Below are positions 10,735-19,430 of a DNA stretch of 64,000 nucleotides, in pieces. Position 1 is the first letter of the stretch. Each line of letters begins with the position of its first letter. The position numbers and the translations under genes are program-made. The stretch is from assembly GCF_025725645.1 (NCBI RefSeq), contig NZ_CP107007.1, positions 186,001 to 250,000 on the forward strand, given 5' to 3'. This DNA is from Halomonas sp. GD1P12 (GTDB lineage Bacteria > Pseudomonadota > Gammaproteobacteria > Pseudomonadales > Halomonadaceae). The notes beneath the pieces are model-generated. The model saw nothing but the letters and a program-made list of their open reading frames with translations. It was not told the origin of the DNA and did no database searches.

Positions 10735-11355
10735 ATGGCTCGTTATATTGGACCGAAGTGCAAACTTTCTCGTCGTGAAGGTACCGACCTCTTCCTGAAG
10801 AGCGGCGTTACCCCCTTCGAGAAAAAGTGTAAATCCGAGCAGATCCCGGGTGTACACGGCCAGCGTCGTCAGCGTCTTTCCGACTACGGCTTGCAGCTTC
10901 GCGAGAAGCAGAAAGTACGCCGTATGTATGGCGTACTCGAGAAGCAGTTCCGCAACTACTACAAGGAAGCCGCTCGCCTGAAAGGCGCGACCGGTGAAGT
11001 CCTTCTGCAGTTGCTCGAATCCCGACTGGACAACGTCGTCTACCGCATGGGCTTTGGCTCGACTCGCTCTGAAGCGCGTCAGCTCGTTAGCCACAAGGCG
11101 ATCGCCGTTAACGGTCGTAGCGTCAACGTGGCTTCCTACAAAGTGAAGCCGGGTGACGTCATCACCGTTCGTGAAAAGGCGAAGAACCAGGCTCGTATTC
11201 AAAACGCGTTGACCATTGCGGCCAACCGTGGCGACATCGCCTGGATCGACATCGACGCCAAGAAGATGGAAGGCACTTTCAAGGCTCTGCCTGAACGCGG
11301 TGACCTGACTGCCGACATCAACGAAAACCTGATCGTCGAGCTGTACTCCAAGTAA
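10735..11355 (+). CDS. rpsD: 30S ribosomal protein S4
   Basis: A 206-aa S4, a primary 16S rRNA binder and, in E. coli, the repressor of the alpha operon. The S4 RNA-binding domain ([20 protein letters not shown], about residues 98-117) is intact. The N terminus [20 protein letters not shown] and length match the gammaproteobacterial form. It is followed by 123 bases with two hairpins before rpoA. Confidence 0.98.
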   Translation: MARYIGPKCKLSRREGTDLFLKSGVTPFEKKCKSEQIPGVHGQRRQRLSDYGLQLREKQKVRRMYGVLEKQFRNYYKEAARLKGATGEVLLQLLESRLDNVVYRMGFGSTRSEARQLVSHKAIAVNGRSVNVASYKVKPGDVITVREKAKNQARIQNALTIAANRGDIAWIDIDAKKMEGTFKALPERGDLTADINENLIVELYSK

Positions 11356-11387
11356 GCCGTTTGCTTGGCAAATCTGCTTCTTGAAGC

Positions 11388-11447
11388 CCGGGCGCGGCGT
11401 TTCACGCCTCGCCCGGATGCTCTTGAGTACACGCTCTAGAGTACTCA
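11388..11447 (+). promoter_or_regulatory. Two hairpins between rpsD and rpoA
   Basis: A 12-bp stem with one mismatch pairs 11388-11399 with 11405-11416 around a TTTCA loop. A second inverted repeat TGAGTAC/GTACTCA pairs 11424-11430 with 11441-11447. Neither is followed by a U-tract, so they are not ordinary terminators. They may be mRNA processing or stability elements that set rpoA level relative to rpsD. Confidence 0.5.
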
Positions 11448-11478
11448 GTATCCGTTTGGCAGCCTGAAAGGTGTTCAT

Positions 11479-12474
11479 ATGCAGCGTTCAGTGACAGAGT
11501 TTCTTCGCCCGCGCGATATCAAGGTCGAAGAAATCAGCGCACATCATGCCAGGATCGTTCTCGAACCGTTCGAGCGCGGCTTTGGCCACACCCTGGGGAA
11601 TGCACTGCGTCGCATTCTGCTTTCGTCCATGCCCGGCGCCGCCGTGGTAGAGGCCGAGATCGCAGGTGTCGAGCACGAATACAGTGCCCTCGAAGGGGTG
11701 CAGGAAGATGTCATTGAGATCCTCCTGAACTTGAAAGATGTTGCGATCAAGATGCACAGCCGCGATGAGGCGGTGCTCTCGCTGAACAAGCAGGGCCCGG
11801 CCGTCGTCACCGCTGGCGACATTGCGCTTGATCATAGCGTCGAAATCGTCAACCCGGATCACGTCATTGCTCACGTCAATGAAGGTGCCGAGCTGAAAAT
11901 TCAGCTCAAGGTGGCGCTGGGTCGTGGTTACGAACCGGCTGACGCTCGTGGCTCCGATGAAGAGACCCGCGCGATCGGTCGCCTGCAGCTGGATGCCACC
12001 TTCAGCCCTGTCCGCCGCGTTTCCTACTCGGTCGAAGCCGCTCGTGTCGAGCAGCGTACCGACCTCGATAAGCTGATTATCGATCTGGAAACCGACGGTA
12101 CTCTGGATCCGGAAGAGGCTATCCGCCGCAGTGCGACCATCCTGCAAGAGCAGCTGGCCGCCTTCGTCGACCTGGAAGCCGATAAGGAACAGGAAGTCGA
12201 AGAGGAAGAGGATCACATCGATCCGATCCTGTTGCGCCCCGTAGACGATCTCGAGTTGACCGTTCGCAGCGCGAACTGCCTGAAAGCCGAGAATATTTAC
12301 TACATCGGTGATCTGATCCAGCGCACGGAAGTGGAGCTGTTGAAGACCCCGAACCTCGGTAAGAAGTCCTTGAACGAAATCAAGGATGTTTTGGCAGCGC
12401 GCGGTCTTTCCCTTGGCATGCGGCTGGAGAACTGGCCACCCGCGAGCCTGAAGGACGACAAGGCCTCCGCGTAA
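11479..12474 (+). CDS. rpoA: RNA polymerase alpha subunit
   Basis: A 331-aa alpha subunit (E. coli 329). The N-terminal domain for dimerisation and core assembly contains [20 protein letters not shown]; an acidic linker ([10 protein letters not shown]) follows; the C-terminal domain that contacts UP elements and activators includes [20 protein letters not shown] and [20 protein letters not shown]. rplQ follows after 39 bases. Confidence 0.98.
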   Translation: MQRSVTEFLRPRDIKVEEISAHHARIVLEPFERGFGHTLGNALRRILLSSMPGAAVVEAEIAGVEHEYSALEGVQEDVIEILLNLKDVAIKMHSRDEAVLSLNKQGPAVVTAGDIALDHSVEIVNPDHVIAHVNEGAELKIQLKVALGRGYEPADARGSDEETRAIGRLQLDATFSPVRRVSYSVEAARVEQRTDLDKLIIDLETDGTLDPEEAIRRSATILQEQLAAFVDLEADKEQEVEEEEDHIDPILLRPVDDLELTVRSANCLKAENIYYIGDLIQRTEVELLKTPNLGKKSLNEIKDVLAARGLSLGMRLENWPPASLKDDKASA

Positions 12475-12513
12475 GCGTCGACTTGAGTCCCAGTTTGGTA
12501 AGGAATCACAACC

Positions 12514-12900
12514 ATGCGTCATCGTAAGAGTGGTCGTCAATTAAACCGCAATAGCTCGCACCGCCATGCCATGTTCAAGAACATGTCCGTGTCGCTGGTC
12601 GAGCACGAAGTAATCAAGACAACCCTGCCCAAGGCCAAAGAGCTGCGCCGCGTCATCGAGCCGCTGATCACTCTGGCCAAGCAGGACAGCGTCGCGAACC
12701 GTCGTCTGGCGTTTGCCCGCACCCGTTCCAAGGATGCGGTCGGCAAACTGTTCAACGAATTGGGTCCGCGTTACGCCGAGCGTCCGGGTGGCTACATCCG
12801 TATTCTCAAGTGTGGCTTCCGTCCCGGTGACAACGCGCCCATGGCGTACGTCGAACTGGTCGACCGCCCGGCAATCGAAGACGCCGCCGCGGAAGAGTAA
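12514..12900 (+). CDS. rplQ: 50S ribosomal protein L17
   Basis: A 128-aa L17, the last gene of the alpha operon. It starts [20 protein letters not shown], the classic family N terminus, and ends with an acidic stretch (DAAAEE). A GTAAGGAATC ribosome binding site precedes the ATG. A strong terminator lies about 80 bases downstream. Confidence 0.98.
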   Translation: MRHRKSGRQLNRNSSHRHAMFKNMSVSLVEHEVIKTTLPKAKELRRVIEPLITLAKQDSVANRRLAFARTRSKDAVGKLFNELGPRYAERPGGYIRILKCGFRPGDNAPMAYVELVDRPAIEDAAAEE

Positions 12901-12980
12901 GACGCGCCACCAAGGCCACGCCGCGTTTGAGACCGGTGTTCGAATCACGTATTCGTAGCACGGGCTCTCAAGACACAGCG

Positions 12981-13009
12981 AAAACCGACCCTCCGGGGTC
13001 GGTTTTTTT
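12981..13009 (+). terminator. Rho-independent terminator of the ribosomal superoperon
   Basis: A perfect 10-bp stem AAAACCGACC / GGTCGGTTTT with loop CTCCGG is followed by a T-run. It lies about 80 bases after rplQ and closes the ribosomal operon. Confidence 0.95.
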
Positions 13010-13148
13010 ATGTCTGCACCAGAGGAAATGCGTTTTTCCGGTTTTAGAAGGCGTTTACTGCGGCCCCCGACGTGCTAACCTGAGCGCCTGGGGCGAAGCC
13101 CGCGTAGGGCGGTTTCTGGACAACTCAAGGCGATTGAAAGGGGCAAGT

Positions 13149-14528
13149 ATGGCAGCGAGGGACGTGACTTCACACACCGCCCTGCGGTGGTGGCTTGTGT
13201 GCGCCGTGACCATCATGGTGCTGGTACTGGGAAACAGTGCACAGGCTGACGGCAACCCGCGCTACGCGGGCATCGTGGTCGATCTGGAAAATGGCGAAGT
13301 GCTCTACTCGGAAAATGCCGATGCCCCGCGCTATCCCGCCTCGCTCACCAAGATGATGACCATCTATCTGGCGTTGGAAGCGGTCGAGCGGGGTGAGTTG
13401 AGCTTCAACCAGCCGCTGGCGGTGTCCGCGCAGGCTTCCGCCATGCCCGCGACCAAGCTTTGGCTCTCGGCGGGCAGCACCATCGATCTGGACACGGCCA
13501 TTCGTGCATTGACCGTGCGCTCGGCCAATGACGTGGCCGTGGTGGTGGCCGAGGCGCTCGGTGGCAGCGAGCAGCGCTTTGCCAGCCTCATGACGGCCAA
13601 GGCGCGCGAGCTTGGCATGAACAACACCACCTTTCGTAACGCCTCGGGCTTGCCGGATAGCGGCCAGATCACGACTGCTCGCGACATGCTGATCCTTTCG
13701 ACTCGCGTGATGCAGGACTTCCCCCAGTATTATCACTATTTCGGCCTGCAGGAGTTCAGCTACAAGGGCACGCGTCATACCAGCCATAACCGGCTGGTGC
13801 GCGACTATCCCGGCGCCGACGGGCTGAAAACCGGCTTCATTCGCGCCTCCGGCTTCAATGTGGCGACCACCGCGGTGCACGACGGCCGTCGCATGATCGC
13901 GGTCGTGATGGGCGGTTTCAGCTCCTCGTCTCGCGATGCCCACATGGCGGATCTGCTCGATCGCAGCTTCGCCCGCGCCAGGCTGCGCGACAACACCAGC
14001 TGGATGGCCGATACCAATTTCTCGCGGGAGTTCATGTCCTTTGGCCGGGCACCGGTGCCCTTGAGTTCCCCGCCGCCAAGCACGCCGCCCTCGCCAATTC
14101 TGGCCAACATCGATACCACCACGATGTCACCCTCGGCTACCGCTGGGGCCAACATGGCGCCCACCGCGGCACCGGTGGCCCAGCCCGCGCGCCCCTCGCC
14201 GGAGGCCGCACCGCGCGACCCGCTACGCGCGCTGATCAACGAGCAGCAGGGCATTAGCGCTCCGGCACTGGCCGTGGCAGGAAGTGGCGGCTGGGGTATC
14301 CAGGTCGGCGCGTTCAGTCAGGCAAGCCATGCCGAGCAGCTCGCCCGTCAAGCCGCCCAGCATCTGCCCAATAACGTCGGCGGGCGCGTGGCGGTGGACG
14401 CCATCGATGGCCAGACACCGGTGTTTCGCGCTCGCGTGGTAGCGCTCGACGAAGCGCGCGCCATCGCTGCCTGTCAGACGCTTCACGCCCGCGGTATGGA
14501 CTGCATGGTGGTCAACGCAAGCCTTTAG
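13149..14528 (+). CDS. D-alanyl-D-alanine carboxypeptidase (peptidase S11) with C-terminal SPOR domain
   Basis: A 459-aa exported enzyme of the DacA/PBP5 class that trims the terminal D-Ala of peptidoglycan pentapeptides. The start is the ATG at 13149, preceded by GAAAGGGGC. A signal peptide covers about residues 1-33 (cleavage near AQA-D). Catalytic motifs are SLTK (S65, K68), SAN (S125-N127) and KTG (227-229). A Pro/Ala-rich linker (about 295-370) leads to a SPOR domain (about 378-459, starting near GWGIQVGAFSQ), which binds denuded glycan at division sites. The usual amphipathic C-terminal anchor of PBP5 is replaced by this domain. Confidence 0.92.
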   Translation: MAARDVTSHTALRWWLVCAVTIMVLVLGNSAQADGNPRYAGIVVDLENGEVLYSENADAPRYPASLTKMMTIYLALEAVERGELSFNQPLAVSAQASAMPATKLWLSAGSTIDLDTAIRALTVRSANDVAVVVAEALGGSEQRFASLMTAKARELGMNNTTFRNASGLPDSGQITTARDMLILSTRVMQDFPQYYHYFGLQEFSYKGTRHTSHNRLVRDYPGADGLKTGFIRASGFNVATTAVHDGRRMIAVVMGGFSSSSRDAHMADLLDRSFARARLRDNTSWMADTNFSREFMSFGRAPVPLSSPPPSTPPSPILANIDTTTMSPSATAGANMAPTAAPVAQPARPSPEAAPRDPLRALINEQQGISAPALAVAGSGGWGIQVGAFSQASHAEQLARQAAQHLPNNVGGRVAVDAIDGQTPVFRARVVALDEARAIAACQTLHARGMDCMVVNASL

Positions 14529-14544
14529 CGTGGTCAGAAACGTG

Positions 14545-14578
14545 GCCCCGCCGGCGGATCGTCGGCGGGGCTTTTTTT
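14545..14578 (+). terminator. Rho-independent terminator after the carboxypeptidase gene
   Basis: A GC-rich stem (GCCCCGCCG / CGGCGGGGC) is followed by seven or more T residues, 16 bases after the stop codon. Confidence 0.93.
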
Positions 14579-14621
14579 ATGGGCGTGGCCACGGTCGCCG
14601 CCCAATGGAGGAGAAGCGGTC

Positions 14622-15497
14622 GTGTCGACGTCGCTAAAGGGAATCCTGAGCATGTGTCTCGGGGTGCTGTTTCTGGCACTCGGCGACGCCGTCTCGAAAT
14701 GGCTGGGCGAAACCCACTCGCCGGTTCAAATCATCTTCTTTCGCAGCCTGGTATCGCTGCCGCTGATCGCACTGCTCGCCCACTTCGCCGGCGGGCTAAG
14801 AAAGCTCGCCACGCGTCGCCCGGGCGTACATTTACTTCGTGGGTTGATTCATACCGCCACCATGACCTGCTTCATCATTGGCCTGATTCTCATGCCGCTG
14901 GCAGAAGCCACGGCGATCGCCTTTGTCGCACCGCTGTTCGTCACGCTCTTGTCGGTGCCGCTGTTGGGTGAGCGCATCGACCGCCCGGTCTTGGCCGCTT
15001 CGCTGCTGGGCTTTGCCGGCGTGCTGGTCGTGGTGCGTCCTGGCGGCGACGCCTTTCACATCGGCGCGCTGGTATTGATCGGTGCCGCGCTGTTCTACGC
15101 CCTGACGATGATTACCGCCCGGCGCTACGGCTCGCGGGAGTCCTTTTGGGCGCTGGTGTTCTACATGACGCTGGTACCCATGCTACTCACTGGCGCCATG
15201 GTGCCGTTTGTCTGGACGACGCCGGAACCGATTCACTGGCTGGGCTTTTTGGCCTCTGGCCTACTGGGGGTAGCGGCGACCGCATTTATTACGCTGGCGT
15301 TTCGCCATGCGCCGGCGGCGATTGCTGCCCCCTTCGACTATACGGCGCTTTTATGGGCAGTGCTGCTGGGATGGTGGTTCTGGGGCGAGCTTCCGGATCG
15401 CTGGGTATGGATCGGCAGCGCGCTGATCATGGCAAGCGGGCTCTGGATCGCTTATCACGACCGCCGCACGACGCTCAAGCGCCGCCCGACGGCGTAA
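14622..15497 (+). CDS. EamA/RhaT-family drug/metabolite permease
   Basis: A 291-aa inner-membrane protein with about ten hydrophobic helices in two EamA halves (about residues 8-140 and 150-282). Motifs of the family include FFRSLVSLPLIALL in the first half and FDYTALLWAVLLGWWFWGE near the end. The start is taken as GTG 14622, eight bases after a GGAGGAG ribosome binding site; an in-frame ATG at 14652 is possible but has a poorer site. The substrate cannot be predicted. It is monocistronic and converges on the dioxygenase gene. Confidence 0.88.
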   Translation: MSTSLKGILSMCLGVLFLALGDAVSKWLGETHSPVQIIFFRSLVSLPLIALLAHFAGGLRKLATRRPGVHLLRGLIHTATMTCFIIGLILMPLAEATAIAFVAPLFVTLLSVPLLGERIDRPVLAASLLGFAGVLVVVRPGGDAFHIGALVLIGAALFYALTMITARRYGSRESFWALVFYMTLVPMLLTGAMVPFVWTTPEPIHWLGFLASGLLGVAATAFITLAFRHAPAAIAAPFDYTALLWAVLLGWWFWGELPDRWVWIGSALIMASGLWIAYHDRRTTLKRRPTA

Positions 15498-15560
15498 GCC
15501 CACTCGTGTAACGGGGGACCGTTCGCTCAGAAACACGTGCCAGGCGATGTGGACGAGCGT

Positions 15561-16298
15561 TTAGTCGAAGGCGTAAACGTCCATCGCCAGCACGCCGTGC
15601 TCGACGCTGTGGTGAAGCTGCCTGGCATTGCCGCCGGCACCCATGGCCACCAGCAAGGGTAGAAAATGCTCTGGCGTGGGGTGATTGCGCTGCGCTTGCG
15701 GGGCGCTCTGCCACGCCAGCAATGCGTCGCGATTGTTCGTTTCGAACTGCGTGTTCACCCAGTCCGAAAACTCGCCGACCCACGGCGGCATCCGGCTGCC
15801 CATCGCCATGGTTTCGTACAGGTTATGCGTCAGGCTGCCCGAGCCCATGATCAGCACGCCCTCTTCGCGCAGGGGAGCGAGCTGTTCCCCCAGCGCTTTG
15901 AGCTTTTCGCTCGACCAGCGAAGCGGTAGCGACAGCGAAACGACCGGAACGTCGGCATTTGGAAACATCAGCGACAGCGGCACCCAGGCGCCGTGGTCGA
16001 AGCCACGATCGACGATAGTGGCGCCCAATAGGTCACCCAGCCGCCTGGCCAGTACGGGCTCGCCCGGGGCGGGATACTGGCAATCGAACAGCTCGCGGGG
16101 GAAGCCGCCAAAGTCATGAAGGGTTTCCGGCCACGCACTCTGGCTGACCTTGAGCGTTAAACTCTCCCAGTGGGCGGAGATGACGATGACCGCTTTGGGG
16201 GTCAGGGTTTGCCCCAGCTCGCGCAGAAAACGGTGGGCGGGCGTGGCGTTAAGCGCAAGCATCGGGGAGCCGTGGGAAACAAACAGGCTGGGTAGCAT
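15561..16298 (-). CDS. ygiD: LigB/YgiD-type extradiol (4,5-DOPA) dioxygenase family protein
   Basis: A 245-aa member of the class III extradiol ring-cleavage dioxygenase family. Metal-ligand segments SHGSP (H9) and ISAHWES (H43) are present, as are DHGAWVPLSLMFP and GSGSLTHNL. E. coli YgiD is a zinc-dependent DOPA 4,5-dioxygenase; the true substrate here is unknown. The start has a good ribosome binding site (AAGGAGATCGACC). It lies downstream of doxX on the same strand, but a terminator-like hairpin sits between them. Confidence 0.87.
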   Translation of the reverse strand: MLPSLFVSHGSPMLALNATPAHRFLRELGQTLTPKAVIVISAHWESLTLKVSQSAWPETLHDFGGFPRELFDCQYPAPGEPVLARRLGDLLGATIVDRGFDHGAWVPLSLMFPNADVPVVSLSLPLRWSSEKLKALGEQLAPLREEGVLIMGSGSLTHNLYETMAMGSRMPPWVGEFSDWVNTQFETNNRDALLAWQSAPQAQRNHPTPEHFLPLLVAMGAGGNARQLHHSVEHGVLAMDVYAFD

Positions 16299-16311
16299 GG
16301 TCGATCTCCTT

Positions 16312-16336
16312 CAAAAGGCCCCATCAACCGGGGCCT
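16312..16336 (-). terminator. Terminator or attenuator between doxX and ygiD
   Basis: On the minus strand AGGCCCC and GGGGCCT form a 7-bp stem with a 7-base loop followed by TTTTG. It ends about 14 bases before the ygiD start and immediately upstream of its ribosome binding site, so it probably limits readthrough from doxX. Confidence 0.75.
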
Positions 16337-16356
16337 GGCATGGCGTCGTAACGTGA

Positions 16357-16803
16357 TTAGCGAGAGCGGTCGGTCAGGCTGAAACGTCCACCCCCAAGCC
16401 CTGCCTGTACCAGCAGCGCGAGTGCCCAGAAGACCGGGAACTCCCAGCCGCCGCCAGCGTTGGAGAACATCCAGCCGTTGCCCAGGTGCACCGAGGCCGC
16501 CCCCAGCAGCAGCGGAATCATTGCCAGGCTCACCCAGCGGGTATAAACGCCGAGGATCAGCGCCAGGCCGCCGCCGATTTCACCGGCGATGGTCAGATAA
16601 GCCAGAAAACCGGGTAGCCCCAATGATTCGAAGTAGGCCACGGTGCCGGGCAGGGTGAATACCAGCACTTTCAAAAGGCCATGGGCCAGCGCCATGACGC
16701 CGAGCGCTACGCGCAGCAGCGTCGTGGCGTAGGGTTGGAAAACGTAGGGTTGGAAAACATCGGGTTGGAAGGCGTTGGTGGATGTCGGTTGCGCGGTGTT
16801 CAT
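16357..16803 (-). CDS. DoxX family membrane protein with pentapeptide repeats at its N terminus
   Basis: A 148-aa protein with four hydrophobic segments (about residues 28-50, 65-85, 88-108, 120-140) and DoxX family features such as LRVALGVMALAHGLLKV and AGEIGGGLALILGVYTRW. DoxX proteins are integral membrane proteins loosely tied to redox and quinone functions. The N terminus before the first helix contains three tandem five-residue units (FQPDV, FQPYV, FQPYA) encoded by a 15-bp repeat. The gene follows the LysR regulator by 86 bases on the same strand. Confidence 0.88.
   Translation of the reverse strand: MNTAQPTSTNAFQPDVFQPYVFQPYATTLLRVALGVMALAHGLLKVLVFTLPGTVAYFESLGLPGFLAYLTIAGEIGGGLALILGVYTRWVSLAMIPLLLGAASVHLGNGWMFSNAGGGWEFPVFWALALLVQAGLGGGRFSLTDRSR
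16728..16772. repeat. Three tandem 15-bp units inside doxX
   Basis: Units at 16728-16742, 16743-16757 and 16758-16772. The first two are identical (CGTAGGGTTGGAAAA on the plus strand) and the third differs at a few bases. The repeat keeps the frame and encodes the N-terminal pentapeptides of the DoxX protein. Confidence 0.93.
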
Positions 16804-16889
16804 GAGGGTCTCTCCAGAAGGGGCAGAACGTTACCGATGGAGAGACTTTAGCGCGGCCGGAGTCGAAGATAATCTGCGCTTTTTCCACT

Positions 16890-17816
16890 TCACTGTTGCG
16901 TCAGGCGCGATAGTCCCATGGCCTCTTCCCAGCAGGGTGGATTACCCCAGGCCTGCTGCAGCCGGTCGATGAAGCGCTCGACCTTGGCCGGCAGGTAGCG
17001 CCTGGCCATATAGAGCGCGTGAATATCGAGCATGACCGGCGGCTGGTCGGTCAGAAGCGGCACCAGCCGGCCCGCCAGAATGCTCTCGGTGACCAGAAAG
17101 CTTGGCTGCTGAGCGATGCCAAGCCCGGCTTCGGCCATGTGGGTCAGCACGTCGCCGTTATTGCTTTCAAGCGGGCCCTGCGGGGTCAGCGTGGTCGCGT
17201 TACCCAGCACCCAGTCGGCGCTGGCTTGGCCGCTTCGATAGCGAAGGCAGCGGTGCTTTGCCAGGTCCGCCAGGCGTTCAGGCGTGCCCCAGCGCTCGAG
17301 GTAGTCCGGCGAGGCGCAAAACAGCATCCGACACCGGGTGAGGCGCCGCGCGATCAGGCTGGAGTCCGCCAGTTGGCCGATACGGATCGCCACGTCATAC
17401 CCCTCTTCGATAAGATCCACCCGGCGGTCGTTGAGATCCAGGCGCACCTCGAGCTCGGGATGCTCGGTCATGAACTCCGCCACCAGCGGTGCCAGGTAGC
17501 GCACGCCGAAGCTCATCGGCGCGTTGATGCGCATTTCACCGCGTACCGCCTGGGTGGTGCTGCCCACGTCGCTGGCCGCGTCATCCAGCGCGCGCAGTAT
17601 CGATTGGGCGTGGGCCAAGTAGCGCTCGCCTTCCGGCGTCAGGTGAATGCGGCGCGTGGTACGCTGCAAAAGTCGCGCGCCCAGCGTCTCTTCCAGCGCC
17701 ATCACCTGGCGCGATAGCCTGGTACGGGAAAGATCCAGCGCTTCGGCGGCGCGGGTGTAGCTGCCAAGCTCCGCCACCTTCACAAAGGCGCTGATATGCT
17801 CGAGCTGATGCTTCAC
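16890..17816 (-). CDS. LysR-type transcriptional regulator
   Basis: A 308-aa regulator: winged-helix DNA-binding domain at about residues 5-62 (GSYTRAAEALDLSRTRLSRQ) and a LysR substrate-binding domain at about 90-290 of the type seen in pathogenicity and quinone-response LysR proteins (RINAPMSFGVRYLAPLVAEF). The start is GTG 17816; longer in-frame starts lie inside thiE. The GTG overlaps the thiE TGA (GTGA), so it is translationally coupled to the thiamine operon. Its likely targets are the adjacent doxX and ygiD genes, an inference from position. Confidence 0.88.
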   Translation of the reverse strand: MKHQLEHISAFVKVAELGSYTRAAEALDLSRTRLSRQVMALEETLGARLLQRTTRRIHLTPEGERYLAHAQSILRALDDAASDVGSTTQAVRGEMRINAPMSFGVRYLAPLVAEFMTEHPELEVRLDLNDRRVDLIEEGYDVAIRIGQLADSSLIARRLTRCRMLFCASPDYLERWGTPERLADLAKHRCLRYRSGQASADWVLGNATTLTPQGPLESNNGDVLTHMAEAGLGIAQQPSFLVTESILAGRLVPLLTDQPPVMLDIHALYMARRYLPAKVERFIDRLQQAWGNPPCWEEAMGLSRLTQQ

Positions 17817-18424
17817 CGCTTGAACGCCTGCGCGGCACGGCAAGGGTCCGGTGTGCCGCAAATCGCGGAGATCACTGCCAGCCCGTTGGCGCCGGCGGCG
17901 AGCACGTCGTCAGCGTGTTCCGCCTTGAGCCCGCCGATCGCCACCGTTGGCAAGCGGCTGGCGCGGGCAAGCTCGGCCAAGCCCTTCAGGCCCAGCGGCG
18001 CGGCGTGATCGCTCTTGCTGGCGGTGGCAAACACGGGGCCGAGGCCGAAGTAGCTGAGCGCTTCGCGCGGCGCGCGCGCAAGCTCTGCGAGGGTGTTGAT
18101 CGAAAGCCCGATGATCGCATCATCACCCAGCGCCTGGCGCGCCTCAAGCGCGGCGGCGTCGCTTTGGCCGACGTGCAGGCCGTCGGCGCCGCTTTCGAGC
18201 GCCACGGTGAGTCGATCATTGATGATCAACGGCACGCCGGTGCCGGTGAGCAGCGCCATCAGGCGTTTGGCTTCGTCGACCATGGCGGCGTCACTGGCGT
18301 GCTTGTCGCGAAGCTGCACCACGCTCACCCCGCCACGCACCGCGGCCTCGACGGTACGCTCGAGCCCGTAGTCGCGGCAAAGCACGGCGTCGGTCACCAG
18401 ATAAAGCGAAAGATCGAGCGTCAT
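17813..18424 (-). CDS. thiE: Thiamine-phosphate synthase
   Basis: A 203-aa TIM-barrel enzyme that joins HMP-PP and thiazole phosphate to give thiamine monophosphate. Motifs: YLVTDAVLCRDYGLERTVEA near the start, VVQLRDKHAS, INDRLTVALESGADGLHVGQ, FGLGPVFATASKSDH and VAIGGL. The start is ATG 18424, which overlaps the thiM stop (ATGA) and has a GAAGGAGATC ribosome binding site. The upstream in-frame extension lies within thiM and is not used. Confidence 0.95.
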   Translation of the reverse strand: MTLDLSLYLVTDAVLCRDYGLERTVEAAVRGGVSVVQLRDKHASDAAMVDEAKRLMALLTGTGVPLIINDRLTVALESGADGLHVGQSDAAALEARQALGDDAIIGLSINTLAELARAPREALSYFGLGPVFATASKSDHAAPLGLKGLAELARASRLPTVAIGGLKAEHADDVLAAGANGLAVISAICGTPDPCRAAQAFKR

Positions 18425-19248
18425 GGTTGATCTCCTTCGCGGCCCTTGGACGTCACGCACGTCGATCCCGCTTGGGAGAGCGCCGCTGGCGTGAGCCGGT
18501 AGAGCGCATCGATCAGCTCGACCTGAAAGCTGCCCGGCCCCCGAGCGCGCTCGCCGGCGTCACGCCCGGCCTCGGCGAAGGCGGCCAGGGCCGCCGTGCT
18601 CGCCTCGAGCGCGGCGCTTGGACTGGCCGCCACAAAGCCCGCCACGATGGCGCTAAGCCCGCAGCCAAGGGTGGTAACGCGCGGCATCAGGGCGTGTCCG
18701 CCATCGATATGAAGATGGCGCGTACCGTCGGTGACGACATCGCGCTCGCCGGTCATGGCGACCACGCAGCGCTGACGTTTGGCGAGCGCCATGGCGGCTG
18801 CCTCAACGTCGTGGGTCGTGGGGGCGGCGTCCACGCCGCGTCCCTGGCTTTCGAGCCCGGCAAGCGCCAATACTTCCGAGGCGTTGGCGCGAATCACCGT
18901 GGGCTCGAGTGCCAGTAACTGCTCGCAAAGCTCACGGCGGTAGGCGGTCGCGCCCACCGCCACCGGGTCCAGCACCCAAGGGATCGAGCGGCGTCTCGCC
19001 ACGTCGGCGCAGGCCAGCATCGCTTTGGCCCAGCTCGGTGATATGGTGCCGATGTTGATCGACAGCGCCCCGGCAAGTTCGGTGAACGCCGGCGCCTCTT
19101 CGATCGCGTGAAGCATCGCCGGCGACGCGCCGACGGCCAGCACCAGGTTCGCGCTGGAGTTCATGGCGACGAAATTGGTCATGCAGTGAACGAGCGGGGT
19201 GCTTTCGCGAAGCGCGCCAAGGTAGTGGCCAAGCGGGGGTAGGGTCAT
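18421..19248 (-). CDS. thiM: Hydroxyethylthiazole kinase
   Basis: A 275-aa ribokinase-like enzyme that phosphorylates hydroxyethylthiazole for salvage into thiamine. Family segments are TPLVHCMTNFVAMNSSANLV, WVLDPVAVGATAYR, IRANASEVLALAG, VAMTGERDVVTDG and TTLGCGLSAIVAGF. It is the first gene after a TPP riboswitch, with a GGGAGGACGTC ribosome binding site. With thiE it forms a salvage pair; no de novo thiazole or HMP genes are in the window, apart from the fused regulator gene at the 3' end. Confidence 0.95.
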   Translation of the reverse strand: MTLPPLGHYLGALRESTPLVHCMTNFVAMNSSANLVLAVGASPAMLHAIEEAPAFTELAGALSINIGTISPSWAKAMLACADVARRRSIPWVLDPVAVGATAYRRELCEQLLALEPTVIRANASEVLALAGLESQGRGVDAAPTTHDVEAAAMALAKRQRCVVAMTGERDVVTDGTRHLHIDGGHALMPRVTTLGCGLSAIVAGFVAASPSAALEASTAALAAFAEAGRDAGERARGPGSFQVELIDALYRLTPAALSQAGSTCVTSKGREGDQP

Positions 19249-19284
19249 GACGTCCTCCCGGCGAGAGAGGTGGTGCGAACACCA

Positions 19285-19360
19285 CGACTCCCTACGCCGG
19301 TACTATCCGGTTCAGGTTCAAAGGGTGCATCTCAGCCCAAACGGGCGCCCCTGTCGTGAG
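19285..19360 (-). promoter_or_regulatory. TPP (thi-box) riboswitch upstream of thiM
   Basis: On the minus strand the conserved thi-box elements appear in order: GGGGCGCCC, CTGAGA, ACCCTTTGAACCTGAACCGG and TACCGGCGTAGGGA. The aptamer ends about 37 bases before the thiM ATG. The expression platform (19252-19285) contains a UUCG-capped hairpin GTGGTG-TTCG-CACCAC and a CCTC segment that can pair with the GGGAGG ribosome binding site, which suggests control of translation initiation. Confidence 0.95.
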
Positions 19361-19430
19361 TGCTACTATCCGGATACGGCGGCGGCTTGTAAAGCCGTCG
19401 AGAGTGATCCATCGAGCCTGGTCAAATCGA

